DNA from: Paramecium octaurelia
Taxonomy: Eukaryota; Ciliophora; Oligohymenophorea; Peniculida; Parameciidae
Assembly: GCA_905182995.1 (NCBI GenBank)
Contig: CAJJDP010000057.1
Span: 437,171-501,170 of the forward strand
DNA length: 64,000 nucleotides
Direction of reading: 5' to 3'
Shown: piece by piece, positions 51,357 to 63,449 of the stretch
Numbering within the stretch: the first letter of the stretch is position 1
Layout: each line of letters starts with the position of its first letter
The notes under the pieces: generated by a model
Seen by the model: the letters and a program-made list of their open reading frames with translations, nothing else
Told to the model about the DNA's origin: nothing
The model's database searches: none
Made by a program: the position numbers and the translations under genes

Positions 51357-52060
51357 GAGGTTTTATTATTTAAATTGATCCTTAATATCTGTTCTTCTAA
51401 ATCAAGTTCTTGATTGCTGGTCTTATCTGTATCTTCCTACGCTATTTCTCTATTTATTAACTTTGCTGTCAAATAGTTTTTAATAAATATCCTTTGCTCT
51501 AATACGAATTAATATTAGAAATTCGTATGTAATTCTAAAATACATATTGATAAATATTTAAGATTAATCCTTGTATTCTATATTCATGTTTTCAATTATA
51601 GCATCTCTAGACTATTATATTATTGTCTTAAACTGATATTGTTTCTAACCGTATATTTTATCATATTTATATTGACTCCTATTTACTATTCAAGCAGTAA
51701 ATCAGTCTTTATGAATAATTCTGAGAGGAATCTCATCTAATTTGCTAGAATATAAATAATTGTTCTTTCGCTGCTTCTTTGGGATTTAAGCAATCATATT
51801 TGATTAATTTTAGCGCTAAATAGAAATTTAACATAAATAGACTAATTGACATGAAAATATTTATATTATTCATTTAATGATATACTTTTCATACTTTGGT
51901 ACAAATGGCATCCTTTATTACTAGATATTACTTTTTTTACATTAATTTTTTCAAAATTATTTGTGTAATGTGCTTTATTTGAGAATTGTTGTACATATTG
52001 ATTTTTAATTTCTTTTTCAAATTTTCTAATTGAAATAGGGAAGTTTTTATAATACATCAG
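51357..52060 (-). pseudogene. Probable decayed gene
   Basis: Coding-like text on the minus strand in several frames: a start at 52,057 (MYYKNFPISIRKFEKEIKN), then MLNFYLALKLIKYDCLNPKE, SSKLDEIPLRIIHKD followed by two TGA codons, YDKIYGQKQYQFKTIIQQ, and finally KLINREIAQEDTDKTSNQ. Joining them needs frame shifts without matching GT..AG introns. No family recognised. Its 3' end runs into the MBOAT gene's stop region. Could also be a gene with misread introns. Confidence 0.4.
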
Positions 52061-52192
52061 TTTTGTTAATTGCAGATTTTATTATTTTCAAAATATCAAA
52101 TAATAAGTAGAGGTTAAACTTACAAGAACAAATAACATATGCTGGGAATTATTTAGAGATGATTTAGTATTAATATGCTTATTATAATCAAT

Positions 52193-53004
52193 GTACACAT
52201 TTCAATCCGAAAAATCCTCTATCTAAGTTCTTACTGTTCGAAATTTCTATTTAATTAAATATTTACACTTTACTTTTTATAGATGTTGTTTAAGGATTTT
52301 AAAGGTATGAAATAGATATTGATGTTTAATATGCTAAGTTTCTCCAAAGGTGTGAACTGGATCATACTATGATGCGTATTCTTTCAATTTCTCAGTTTTA
52401 ATAATTTATTTATTTTGAAATACTGTTTTATCCAAATTTCGACCCATCAAAATTTTGAAGAATATAACATAACCCAACATCCCAAATATCAAAATAGGGT
52501 TATCAAAAAAGAAAAAATTTTACAAACAATACATAATATAAAAGAGTAAAAACTACTACTTTTATATTTCTACAGCATTATCATCTCCCCATGAATTTTA
52601 GAATGGAATACAATTCTTAACAAAAATAAATTTGTCAATCCAATATATAGTACAAAGGGCTATTATTATAATTGGGGCAATCAACGGTAAGTCGATAATA
52701 AATATTTACCCAATTAAACAGATTTAGAAGACGTTATACTATTTTTATTCAAAAGATAATTGCCTTGCTTCAAACAGTTTATTAATTTCTATTTATGCTA
52801 ATTTTGTCTTTTAGTATCTTCTCATATACAGTTTGTTAAGCTACTTAGAGAGATATTTAAAGTCAAATATTGTAATTAGATTTGGTAAAAGGATATTCAA
52901 ATAGCAAAGTACAATTAGGTTATCAATAATTCCATTTTCTTACAAATATGCTTCTTAATTGGATGTAGGATAAAATAGCCTATTTATATTTTTAAAACCG
53001 ATGA
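52193..53004 (+). CDS. Candidate protein gene, possibly interrupted
   Basis: Long plus-strand frame from ~52,193 to TGA 53,002-53,004. Text is coding-like: KNPLSKFLLFEISIQLNIY, QRYEIDIDVQYAKFLQRCEL, and after a 30-nt GTA..CAG intron, HYHLPMNFRMEYNSQQ, ending VQLGYQQFHFLTNMLLNW. One in-frame TGA (near 52,457) interrupts it unless covered by an atypical intron. No clear ATG at the start and no family. May be a recent pseudogene. Confidence 0.35.
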
Positions 53005-53083
53005 CTTGACACTACTTAAATAAAGATAAATACAGTGAAATATATTTATTAGTAATTGTTATGATGAAGCAACCTTTTGGCTA

Positions 53084-53860
53084 TCATACTTGAAATATGC
53101 ATTTATAAATATAATAGAATCTAAAACAGAATTGTGAGGAAATTTCCTTACCCTAGAGTAGATTTAGTGTTTAAATAATTTGTTTATATGTAGACATTTA
53201 ACGCCAAAGATAGAATGGTTACTAAAGCAATGATGATAATAGCAAAAATCTTTAGAATGGCTTCCCAATTATTTTTTGTATAATTTTAAGTTATATATCT
53301 TTGCACTCCATCTGGTACAATAATTTCATTATTTTCGATTTAAAAGCGAATTTTTTCGTCCTATGTATAAATCTCTATTTACTTCTGAAGGAAAGATGAT
53401 TATGGTTCCTTATTGTATTAATTGAGGATTTATTTTATCTTAAAATATAGCTTTCTCTAATGCATGGCATTAACTATAAAGTATACAGCAATTGATACTT
53501 ATCAAGATGAAGTAAAAGATAATTTCCTTCTGCTTAGATTTTAATAGACTCTTAAAATTTATCTAAACTATGCACCTTAATATATGAATGATTTTGTGAT
53601 GTTCCAATTTGTTTTGAAAATTCAACTTCCGTTTGAACAAAATTTGTCATTACTGATTACAAAAGAAAGGCTCTAGAGCATGAATTGCTAAGGAATGATT
53701 TGTATTTATTCCCAAATAACATTAGATAAACCCCTATCGTGCTTAATAATATTGTTAGAAGGTAAAAGATTTATAAATAAAAGTCATCCAACTCAAAGTA
53801 ATCTTAAGTTTAATTCCATATGGAGAACTTATTATAATAGCTTGGTATGCAATTTTTCAT
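53084..53860 (-). CDS. Two-transmembrane hypothetical protein, 232 aa
   Basis: ATG 53860-53858, TGA 53086-53084; introns 53474-53498, 53361-53382 and one of 31 nt near the 3' end give exactly 233 codons. N-terminal helix FYLQIFYLLTILLSTIGVYL, a ~115-residue extracytosolic- or cytosolic-looking middle (QTEVEFSKQIGTSQNHSYI, IENNEIIVPDGVQRYITQNY), then a C-terminal helix AILKIFAIIIIALVTILSLA. Two TM ends around a folded domain suggest a membrane-embedded hairpin-like protein. Family unknown. The end is uncertain: a different frame downstream also reads coding-like (DSIIFINAYFKYDSQK). Confidence 0.6.
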
Positions 53861-56054
53861 TTTTTCACATTAATCACCTTGAGAATTGAAATACAAAGCA
53901 TAAGGCAGAAAAATAGCACTAATAATTAAATATTTAATACCATGGAATGCAAAATAGAAATATAAACTATTGGAGTTGTAAAAAGTATAAATGTGCAGCC
54001 CGATTATGTTTGAATTCTTTAATATTGCAAAATAAGGTAAATTAGTCTTGAATCAAGTGAGAATTGCAACACTAACACCTTTAAGAATCAGTTTGAAAGC
54101 CTTTATGAATCTTATATGCTTTCTTTAATCAGAAACAATTTTACTCCATGCAATTCAGCTTGTTGTAAGTTAGGGGAAAAATAGTGGTTTTGGAAACCAT
54201 CTGAAGGTAGCCCTTGAGTTCCTATATCTAATAACTTCTTTTCTTCCATTTAAGAGAAATTTTTAAAAAGATGAATAAATTTCTCATTTTTAAAATTCTG
54301 GAATTCTTAATACTTTTTTTTTCAAAAGTGTTGTTCATAAATTGTAACACGAATTTTTGATTATATTCTATTTCTACCTACGATATCATTAATTTCTTCA
54401 TCTTAATTTAAATGCCTGTATTTGACTAAGGCTTTTGTCATAATTATTATGCATCTATTTAAATATATTGAATCTATTGAATTTGCTATTTTCTAATTTT
54501 TTCTTAAATCTGTAATTGATTTGATTATTAACTTAGAAATTAATAAATTTCAGAATTGTGTTTTGAAAACTTTCATTAAGGGTTACTTATTTGGTTTTTT
54601 CCAAATGAATTTTCAATTCACCACATAATTCCATATCCAATAAGTTCTTATAATTACAGAATCTTAGTATGAGATTAAACTATTCTACCTTTGCGATTCC
54701 AAGAAAAGTAATTTTGCTTTATTAATTTCAAAAGAAATTTAAGCTTATGTCTAGGAGCTTAAGCTGTGATTGGAGTGTAGAAATAGTGGATCCAGGTTTA
54801 AATTAGGAAAACGGAACTTGATGAGTTCTGATAAATTTATGCTACTCAAATAATCTGATTGATTCTAATTCAGTTTTATCTTATGATTGAAACCATGTGG
54901 CATTAATATACCTTGCGCAATGGAAGATTTACTGAATTTTAGATCTTCAAAAGATATAACTAAATTCTTTTTTGGTATAAGATTAAAATAAATAAATAGG
55001 CAATAAATCAAGTTAACTCAATATGCATTCTAATAAATATTAGACTAAGAATTTAATGATGAACAGCGTGTGGGTTTAATGATGATTTTAATTTTGCATC
55101 AGCATGGTAAAGGTTGTACCTTTACTTTTCATTTACTTAATCCTGAAGGAGGAATTTATAAAAAGATTATTTGCAAGGGGAGAGTTAATGGAAAGAAAAT
55201 AATCTGGAAAAAGATCGATGTTTTGATTATTCTCCAGTTATGAAACCTTGATTTAATATTTATTTTGAACCCAACAGATGAAGCATCTTTTAACCATTAA
55301 TTTAACAGTAGCCTAATAATTAAAATTGCAGAAGATAATGTATAAGAAACCAAAAACAACATTTCACTTTGAAATTTTCACTCATTAACAATAAAATTAT
55401 ATTATACAATAAAAAATATGTCTTTCTATTTAAATTATGAAAAAAAAATAATCATCTTTTAATGTTACTAAACCAATGACTGGATATCTTTTCCATCTTC
55501 ATTTAGTTTATAATAAAAACCTTAATACCATTTAATTAATGAAAACAGAATATGTAAATATGAATAATACCACAATCTAAAGAATAATTGATTTTTCTTA
55601 GAATAGGCATTAACATAAATTATATAAAATATTTGGGATAGTTTTAATATAAATTTAGCCCCAAACGAAGTTGAAAGTTTATCCAATTATTGAAGCCATA
55701 ATTAATAAGACGCAAATTTTCATGTAATAATAAAAGCTTCTTCATATGAAAAAGAAGAGAAAATTCAATTTCATTCAAGAATAAAAAAGAAATCTAAAAT
55801 ATAAAACAAAAAATTGGCGTTTTCATTAAAAAAAAGCCTTGAAAGAACTTTTGAAAATGACTTCATAAGTCTCCTTATGATCATTTTTTAAAGAGAAGCA
55901 ATTCCAGGTTAAATTATCTAATTATTAGTTGTCTTTTTTACAAAGAATTAAAAAATTTGATCAATTAATATTTTTTAATTTTTATTCGATAATTAATTAA
56001 GACATTTGATGTTTCTATTGGACAGCTATTACTATCAAATTATTTATTAATTAA
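53861..56054. other. Subtelomeric stretch with scattered coding-like fragments
   Basis: AT-rich, no complete gene. Plus-strand fragments with coding character include SSENCNTNTFKNQFESLYES with Cys-rich continuation (~54,055-54,220), a 52-codon ORF at ~55,078-55,242, and SHNQQDANFHVIIKAS (~55,690-55,900), each cut by TGA or frame change. They look like remains of several genes rather than one intron-rich gene, but I could not build or exclude a model. Confidence 0.35.
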
Positions 56055-57645
56055 TCAATTATTTATATGTTCAATTACTTGCAATATATTTAGGGAACTA
56101 ATCAATTATAAATATGGATTTACTTTATAGCTATTCATACATGATTACGAAGTAGTAATTTCTTTGATAGATCCTTAAACATAGTTAGGGGCCTATAATT
56201 TTATGATCACATTAGGGCAAGTGCGAATTGACTTGATTTCAAAAGGGATCTTATTTGATAATTATAAATGTTTTCCTTTAATTATTTGAAAAATCTCCCC
56301 TTAATAGTTGCATTAACTGTAGAACGTAATTGTAATACAATTGTCAGCAGCAATTGTATTGAGATAAAGTACTTTTATTTAAGAGACTGCTGAATCAAAT
56401 TTTAAAGATGAAATGTTTTGAAATTCAATGCATTGCTAAGTTTAAATGAGAGATTGTTTCACTCCTTTAAAGTTAACATTATTAAACAGATGTAGTTTTC
56501 TGTTTTTTGGAACACTAATGGAACGGATAGGTTGAGACCAACCTAAGGCTTGCAAATCAGGGGTTTTTTAACAAATTATGATAGTATCACCATTATAATC
56601 ACATTCAGAAAATATTTCAGCACAAAATGGATCAAAAATTTTGAAGTTTGGATCATATATAAAAATAGCCCCTTAATAGTAAACTCTATAGACTATAGAA
56701 GTTGACCCTAAAGATAATTTGGATGTTTTACAAGTTGAGAGTATATATTATATTTGGGTATTTAATACAACATTTCTAAATTTCAACCTAATGTTTTCAG
56801 CGTTGTTATAATCATACCCTCTAATTGCTATAACAGGAATAAGTTGATAGTTTCCCAAAATCTACGGCCGGTCAATTGAAATATTAAGATCACACTCACC
56901 ATTCCCTCTTGAAACAAATGGATGATTTGGAGGATTTATTAACGCCTACATAGGGGACGACCATAATGATTCTGCAGTACCTAGAAGGACATTAAATTTA
57001 ATATAATCCAAATATGATTGGGAATATGTCCTTGCTGAAACAGTAATATATTTTGAAGTTATCTCTGCAATCTAATTGAAGAAAATTACAATTATTTACA
57101 TCTATTTCTATAATAGAGTTATAAGCTAGATGTTTGATGCCAATTAGTGAGATTAGTCCGTTTGTGGCATCCTCTAAATCGTGCTCAATTATGAATTAAA
57201 CTTCCCTTTCTCCTGAACCAGACTTTAATATATCAACATCCCATGTCGCAAATGTTATTACTAAAATTCTCGGATCAGTAGTAGCAATCCAATAAAAATG
57301 CAATTCATAAACAGGATTTGGGCTTAATGCGATTCCACTAATTTTGAATCCTTTAGGTTTAAGAAATTAATTACCAGTTGTAGTGATAGATGTAACTCCT
57401 CCAGCAAACCCTCCAGGAAAATCTCGTACCCAATCTACTCGTAGTGGTTGAATAAAAATTTATGGAGTGAGCTGAAAAACGATAGAGAATTGAACATTAA
57501 TAACTACTTGCCTTGGAACGCTAGATTAGCTTTCTAAAATATGACCAGATGAGTATGTAACTATAACTTGAGATCCATCATCAAACTATGGTGTCCAATA
57601 GTTCTACACTAACATCAACATCGCAAAAAGAAGAATTAACTTCAT
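56055..57645 (-). CDS. Secreted lectin-like protein with crystallin-like repeats
   Basis: 521 aa exported protein. ATG 57645-57643, TGA 56057-56055, one intron 57065-57089; exactly 522 codons. Signal peptide KLILLFAMLMLV. Residues ~15-110 resemble an H-type (discoidin/snail agglutinin) lectin: FSIVFQLTPQIFIQPLRVDW, SITTTGNQFLKPKGFKISG, VYELHFYWIATTDPR, with the WIA and aromatic pattern of that fold. A second beta-rich half follows. The last ~170 residues read like beta/gamma-crystallin motifs: NRKLHLFNNVNFKGV, ITITFYSQCNYQGEIFQI, VIIKLQAPNYVQG. Carbohydrate binding is likely for the first part. Intact although embedded in decayed subtelomeric DNA. Confidence 0.75.
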
Positions 57646-58440
57646 AATAATTAATGATTTATACCTTAAATAATTATTTCTTAGAATTTCTACAAGGTTT
57701 ATGATCTTAATATCAAGGTGCAATAAAATGATTCTAAGTATTATAGTTTAAAATGCAATTAATACCTCAAAATTAAAGGACATATAGTTAAATAATTAAT
57801 TTGCACTATTTCTGTGGCTATCAATTATGTCACTTTGATTTTGGCATTCCTGTTTATAACCTATCTACCTGTCCAATAGGCAGTAATATAGACAAATAAA
57901 ATGTCATGAAATGGCAATTAATTATGCAATTAAATAGGGGTAATAATCTTGATTAAGCTTAATCTAAATGAAAAATTATTAAATTATAAAAAATATTTAA
58001 AAAAATAATTTTTCTCAATAAATGAAAAATCCAAAATAAATGCAAAATGATTTAACAAATAATTATTAATTTCTCAAAGATACTACTAAACGTTTCAATA
58101 AAAAATTTAAATCTTAGCATTTAAAATTTGATTACTATATTTCTAAAGAGAAACTTTAGTGAAGGAAATTTAAAAGAATGTTTAGAACAACGATTGACAT
58201 GAATCAAGATCACCTTTATATAAGTTCATTTAATAATATATAACTAATTAAAATCAACAAAATAACCAATAATATACTTCAAAATTCTTTAAAATAATAC
58301 AATTAATTAGAACATCAATGGGTATAATTATGTAGACAAGACAATAGAAAATTATACAAACGGATTCTTGAAAATAATACGATATACTTATGAAAGATAA
58401 GTTTAAGATAAATAAAATCTCAATTTAGAAAAATCAATTC
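57646..58440. other. Intergenic or decayed, about 800 bases
   Basis: Very AT-rich. A plus-strand ORF starts at 58,021 (MKNPKQMQNDLTNNYQFLKD) but stops after ~46 codons, with frame-shifted continuation. Upstream part is the putative promoter of the lectin-like gene. Nothing else seen. Confidence 0.4.
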
Positions 58441-59310
58441 TATCAGTAGTTCTTCCAAATCAAGTAAAATCATTCTATGGCAGTATTGCATTCTATTGTT
58501 TATTGAGTATAATTGTAAACTGTTACTCACTCAACAATCCATCTGATCGCACTATCAAATGTGCTTAATGTGATTCTGACAGAAAACGATTAATGCTGAT
58601 TGGAATAAATTGATGACATGTCTTCATGGCTAGGTCTTTTAGTCTCCATTTACTTAATGCGCAAATTAAGTGTTCAATCTAATCGGTTGTCTCTCCTGTA
58701 AATGTTTACTTTAGTTGTAAAGACTGATTGAACTATTCCATTATGCGACTTTTAAAAGATTTCTTGTGCAATTTGTAAGATATGAAGAAGCTTATAAATC
58801 AATATACTTAATATCAATAATGGATTAGTGAAGCAGTTGATGTAAGATAATAGTTCATTTTAAATTACTCAATTAAGCTATCTTTTCTATAGTAATGCCA
58901 ATCGAACTATTTTTGTAAGGTATCAAAATTTTCTCACTTTAAAATAATAGGCTAATAGCTAGCAAACTGCAGCACTCCTTGAGAAGAATAATTTTGTTTT
59001 ATGTTAATCCTCACGTCAAATATTGAAATTGAGCATCAAAGGTTGCTGTTCCTGTAGACTTCCTTAAATTAAGAGTAATATTGATTCTGTTGAATTTAGA
59101 TCAGATATTTATGGCTAATCCTTTTATACATTAGATAGTTCTGAGTATCCAAAATTAATCCTACCTGTTTGGCAAAAGCAAATTATATGCTTAAGTTCCA
59201 TTGATATTTTGCCTTACATGAGTTCTAAAAATGTAATTCTGGACTAATAATTTAAATATATTAAAAGTAGCCTATGATTTTTATGCAAATTCACAACATA
59301 AGAAAGATTT
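58441..59310 (+). pseudogene. Decayed Cys-rich repeat gene
   Basis: Plus-strand text such as NNPSDRTIKCAQCDSDRKR, CLHG, QSPFTQCA and GCLSCKCLL has the C-x2-C spacing of growth-factor-receptor-like Cys-rich repeats, a very large family in Paramecium. The pieces fall in different frames with TGA codons between (for example after GIN near 58,610), so the gene is broken. A ~95-codon open piece follows (FRSDIYGQSFYTLDSSEYPK). Part of it is duplicated around the N at 60,421. Confidence 0.45.
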
Positions 59311-60420
59311 CCTGGTTATATATATCTTTTTTGATTCATATTCAGCTTTAACCCTAACTAAGCTATTTGTGTCATAGACTTTAAACATCCAACTGATAGT
59401 GCGAAAGGTAATATGTGTTAAATTGAGGGGGATTGTTTTAATTAAATCAAATTTAAATGTGTAAAGTTTCTAGCTTCCAGCTCCTTTGCTAGATTCATTA
59501 AAGAAATGGCCTCAACTTGTTGTATCTCAAAAGTTTCTTTTTATAATGTGATTTATATTATGATGGCTCTTACAATTGTAGAAATGCAGTTCTACATTTG
59601 ATCCTATGCTAAATAGAGTATGGCTTAATCTCCTATTTCACTCCGAAATATTTTGCAAGGTTATCTAAATTCCAGGTATACACTTTTGTTTATTAAAAAG
59701 CTCTCATATTATTAATTGTTTTAGAATTCAAAAATGTAGCATTGTGTATAGCAAGTACAGTTATATGAAAATGAAGTTAGAGTATTGAATCTCCAAATTT
59801 ATTTCTAAGTTAAACATTTATAATTGCAACAGAATAGGCCAATAAAAATACTGCATTTTTCTTTTGATATCGAAATTGCAAATAATTATTCTTATCGCTC
59901 AATTGATCCTGAAAACTCCGTCAATGTTTTCTTGAACATACTTTCGGTTTGAACAAGTATTGTTTCAAAACTCATTTTTTATTTTGTAATCTGTCATAAC
60001 CATTATCATTTAATTTCTGTTGTTCTATCAAAAAAAAGTCAAACTTTCTCAAACTCAAAATATAGTTTTTCATTCATCCCTGACTTCTTCTTTCCAACAA
60101 TCAGCTTTTCAATTTTGTTTGAGTTTACATTCGCTATTTAGTCCTATTTTTATTTACTCTTGGAATCTTTCTTATCAAAATACAATCTATCTTTATTAAT
60201 CACATCATTTCTTCAGGATTTCCTCTAAAAGATTCAAATTTTCTATATCTTTCCTTTCCTTATCATCCAAACTGCCCTCTAAATTGACTAATTAATCTCT
60301 TCTATAGATAATTCTTAAATTTGATCCTCTCGAAATTCTTTTCATCTATTTTCCTGATATTCTTGCGGGTATTCTCTTTAAAGATGTTTTTTTTAGGAAA
60401 ATGAAAATCTTTTAATTTAA
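58960..60420. repeat. First copy of 1,461-base direct duplication flanking an N
   Basis: Reads the same as 60,422-61,882 throughout by eye, ending exactly at the N. Same signature as the duplication at 28,445-31,075: an unmerged contig overlap is the simplest reading. Confidence 0.93.
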
Positions 60421-60421
60421 N
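60421..60421. other. Single-base assembly gap (N)
   Basis: One N between the two 1,461-base copies; likely a placeholder at a contig join. Confidence 0.95.
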
Positions 60422-61882
60422 TAGCAAACTGCAGCACTCCTTGAGAAGAATAATTTTGTTTTATGTTAATCCTCACGTCAAATATTGAAATTGAGCATCA
60501 AAGGTTGCTGTTCCTGTAGACTTCCTTAAATTAAGAGTAATATTGATTCTGTTGAATTTAGATCAGATATTTATGGCTAATCCTTTTATACATTAGATAG
60601 TTCTGAGTATCCAAAATTAATCCTACCTGTTTGGCAAAAGCAAATTATATGCTTAAGTTCCATTGATATTTTGCCTTACATGAGTTCTAAAAATGTAATT
60701 CTGGACTAATAATTTAAATATATTAAAAGTAGCCTATGATTTTTATGCAAATTCACAACATAAGAAAGATTTCCTGGTTATATATATCTTTTTTGATTCA
60801 TATTCAGCTTTAACCCTAACTAAGCTATTTGTGTCATAGACTTTAAACATCCAACTGATAGTGCGAAAGGTAATATGTGTTAAATTGAGGGGGATTGTTT
60901 TAATTAAATCAAATTTAAATGTGTAAAGTTTCTAGCTTCCAGCTCCTTTGCTAGATTCATTAAAGAAATGGCCTCAACTTGTTGTATCTCAAAAGTTTCT
61001 TTTTATAATGTGATTTATATTATGATGGCTCTTACAATTGTAGAAATGCAGTTCTACATTTGATCCTATGCTAAATAGAGTATGGCTTAATCTCCTATTT
61101 CACTCCGAAATATTTTGCAAGGTTATCTAAATTCCAGGTATACACTTTTGTTTATTAAAAAGCTCTCATATTATTAATTGTTTTAGAATTCAAAAATGTA
61201 GCATTGTGTATAGCAAGTACAGTTATATGAAAATGAAGTTAGAGTATTGAATCTCCAAATTTATTTCTAAGTTAAACATTTATAATTGCAACAGAATAGG
61301 CCAATAAAAATACTGCATTTTTCTTTTGATATCGAAATTGCAAATAATTATTCTTATCGCTCAATTGATCCTGAAAACTCCGTCAATGTTTTCTTGAACA
61401 TACTTTCGGTTTGAACAAGTATTGTTTCAAAACTCATTTTTTATTTTGTAATCTGTCATAACCATTATCATTTAATTTCTGTTGTTCTATCAAAAAAAAG
61501 TCAAACTTTCTCAAACTCAAAATATAGTTTTTCATTCATCCCTGACTTCTTCTTTCCAACAATCAGCTTTTCAATTTTGTTTGAGTTTACATTCGCTATT
61601 TAGTCCTATTTTTATTTACTCTTGGAATCTTTCTTATCAAAATACAATCTATCTTTATTAATCACATCATTTCTTCAGGATTTCCTCTAAAAGATTCAAA
61701 TTTTCTATATCTTTCCTTTCCTTATCATCCAAACTGCCCTCTAAATTGACTAATTAATCTCTTCTATAGATAATTCTTAAATTTGATCCTCTCGAAATTC
61801 TTTTCATCTATTTTCCTGATATTCTTGCGGGTATTCTCTTTAAAGATGTTTTTTTTAGGAAAATGAAAATCTTTTAATTTAA
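60422..61882. repeat. Second copy of 1,461-base direct duplication
   Basis: Reads the same as 58,960-60,420. Contains the same fragments of decayed genes, which should be counted once. Confidence 0.93.
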
Positions 61883-62130
61883 ATTTTTGTTAAACTTTTT
61901 ATCCTACTTTGTAACATCTCTTTTGGCTACAATATTGACTTTTAAACCTTTAATTTTAGGACAACTTTCCTTTCTTTCTTTTATGATATTCTTCTCTCAT
62001 TAGTAATCTTGTCTAGAGTGTTCTTTTGGACCATATTCCTTAATATTTCTTTTTAGTATTTTAATCTAAACAAGTATTCGATAAAAACTTCTCAAACTTT
62101 TCTAAAGCCAGACCAATGGTTTATGTGGGG
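61445..62130 (-). pseudogene. Decayed Lys-rich gene
   Basis: Minus-strand coding-like text in overlapping frames: NTLDKITNERRISQKKERK, then LVNLEGSLDDKERKDIENLN to LLEEILKK followed by TGA. One base later the sense resumes as DVINKDRLYFDKKDSKS and IANVNSNKIEKLIVGKKK, and stops again at a poly-T run. Single-base shifts (one at the EILKK/DVINK junction, one near a run of eight T) break an otherwise continuous Lys/Glu-rich protein. Either a pseudogene or uncorrected sequencing indels. Its 3' half is also present before the N, at 59,983-60,420. No family recognised. Confidence 0.45.
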
Positions 62131-62409
62131 TGTAATCCTTTAATGAAAATAAATTATAAAATTAATTCTGTTAGAAAGAAGATTGTAGTAATTCTAGTCT
62201 CAAATAGTTGAAAATAATTTTTATTATAATGTATCTGTTCTAATTCTTGTTTCTATTAATAAAAATTTTGTTTGAGAATATTTTCTAAATGATCTTATAT
62301 TTCAACTAGTATCTTATATTTCAACTAATCTGCATTACGTTTTTTCGTTAAAATAATAATAATAAGTTTTATAAACTAAGAATTTGAAAAATATTGATTT
62401 TAGAATAAA
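62131..62409. other. AT-rich spacer
   Basis: Low-complexity AT-rich DNA with a short near-direct repeat (TCTTATATTTCAACTA twice near 62,295-62,325). No gene seen. Confidence 0.45.
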
Positions 62410-63021
62410 ATTCCAACAATAGTTAAGTTCAAGATTTATTTCAAATGATATATTGTAAATATGCTCTAGCAAACTTCTCTTATACTAGAATTGTTACTTA
62501 AATAATGAGTTTTACTCTGATAACTTCGCTCAACCTATAATTCATAAGCCCCATATGCTCCATCACTTCAACATTTCCGATATGAAAGGAGGTATCAGTT
62601 AGCATCAACGACAACATCCATTTTCAAATTCAAACTGGAACAATATGTTTGGTCGTTACCACATACCAATAGTGCTCTGATCCTATTGTACTATTGTGGT
62701 TGATAAATCTATTCAATCAGTCCATTTAATTAGGCTTCCATCCCTTGACCTTTTTATTAACAATATCCTAACAGAGACAATTGATCAATCCTAACTTTCT
62801 TTCTACTTCTCAATTGTTTACCTCTTACATCTCATATTTTCAATATAATTTTACTTCTTTCTCCACCTCCTCTTCCTTAACTCTTTAATCCTATTAAGAA
62901 TCTTCAATCACGATTTAATAAGCCATATTTTATGTAATAGGATTTGATCATCTAGTATGACATGATATTCAAGTCGTCTTCGAAGAGTTCATTAGGTAAA
63001 CCAGAATTATATGTAAAATGA
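62410..63021 (+). CDS. Probable 3' part of a Ser/Asn/Gln-rich protein gene
   Basis: The end is well supported: a frame reading PNFLSTSQLFTSYISYFQYN and SFSTSSSLTLQSYQESS, a 22-nt GTA..TAG intron near 62,934-62,955, then YDMIFKSSSKSSLGKPELYVK and TGA 63,019-63,021. Upstream another frame reads coding-like (NNEFYSDNFAQPIIHKP, SQHQRQHPFSNSNWNNMFG), but I found no intron that joins them cleanly, and no convincing start. Could be a partly decayed gene. Composition suggests a disordered protein. Confidence 0.4.
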
Positions 63022-63449
63022 AGAAATTGTTTAAGTTGAATGAAAATTCCACTTTATTCTTGCTAACCGTTTTATAACATTTCAATAAAATATAAAATAC
63101 AAGTAGAAAAAATAAGAAACCTAATTTTTAAATGAAAATTATTCAGTTAATTAAACACTTGAGAGAAAGATAGTTATCGGTTAGAATTTGATGAATGTTT
63201 GAGTTTAGAAACAATCACTGTTAAGAAATATTTTAGATTACATAAATTTTGGAAATATTTATTTAAAATAGTCTAAACTATTAAATTAAGAGATAGTTTC
63301 AGATTTTAGTGATCAAACAAGTAATTATATTGGTGAGATTATTTCAATAGCAAATGTTAAAATCTAATCATTTATTAGTTAATCGAGAATGAAGTCCGAA
63401 GTTTCTATTATTATTATTATATTATTATAATTTTTATCTTATTAAATTC
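63022..63449. other. AT-rich spacer with ATT repeat
   Basis: Includes a short ATT microsatellite (about 63,407-63,428). No gene recognised. Confidence 0.5.

Noticed and set aside
52897-53197. An 89-codon minus-strand model with one 31-nt intron
   Set aside because: It overlaps both the two-TM gene and a more coding-like plus-strand frame; its tail looks like antisense hydrophobic text.
63407-63428. ATT microsatellite as a functional element
   Set aside because: Short simple repeat in AT-rich DNA; no evidence beyond composition.
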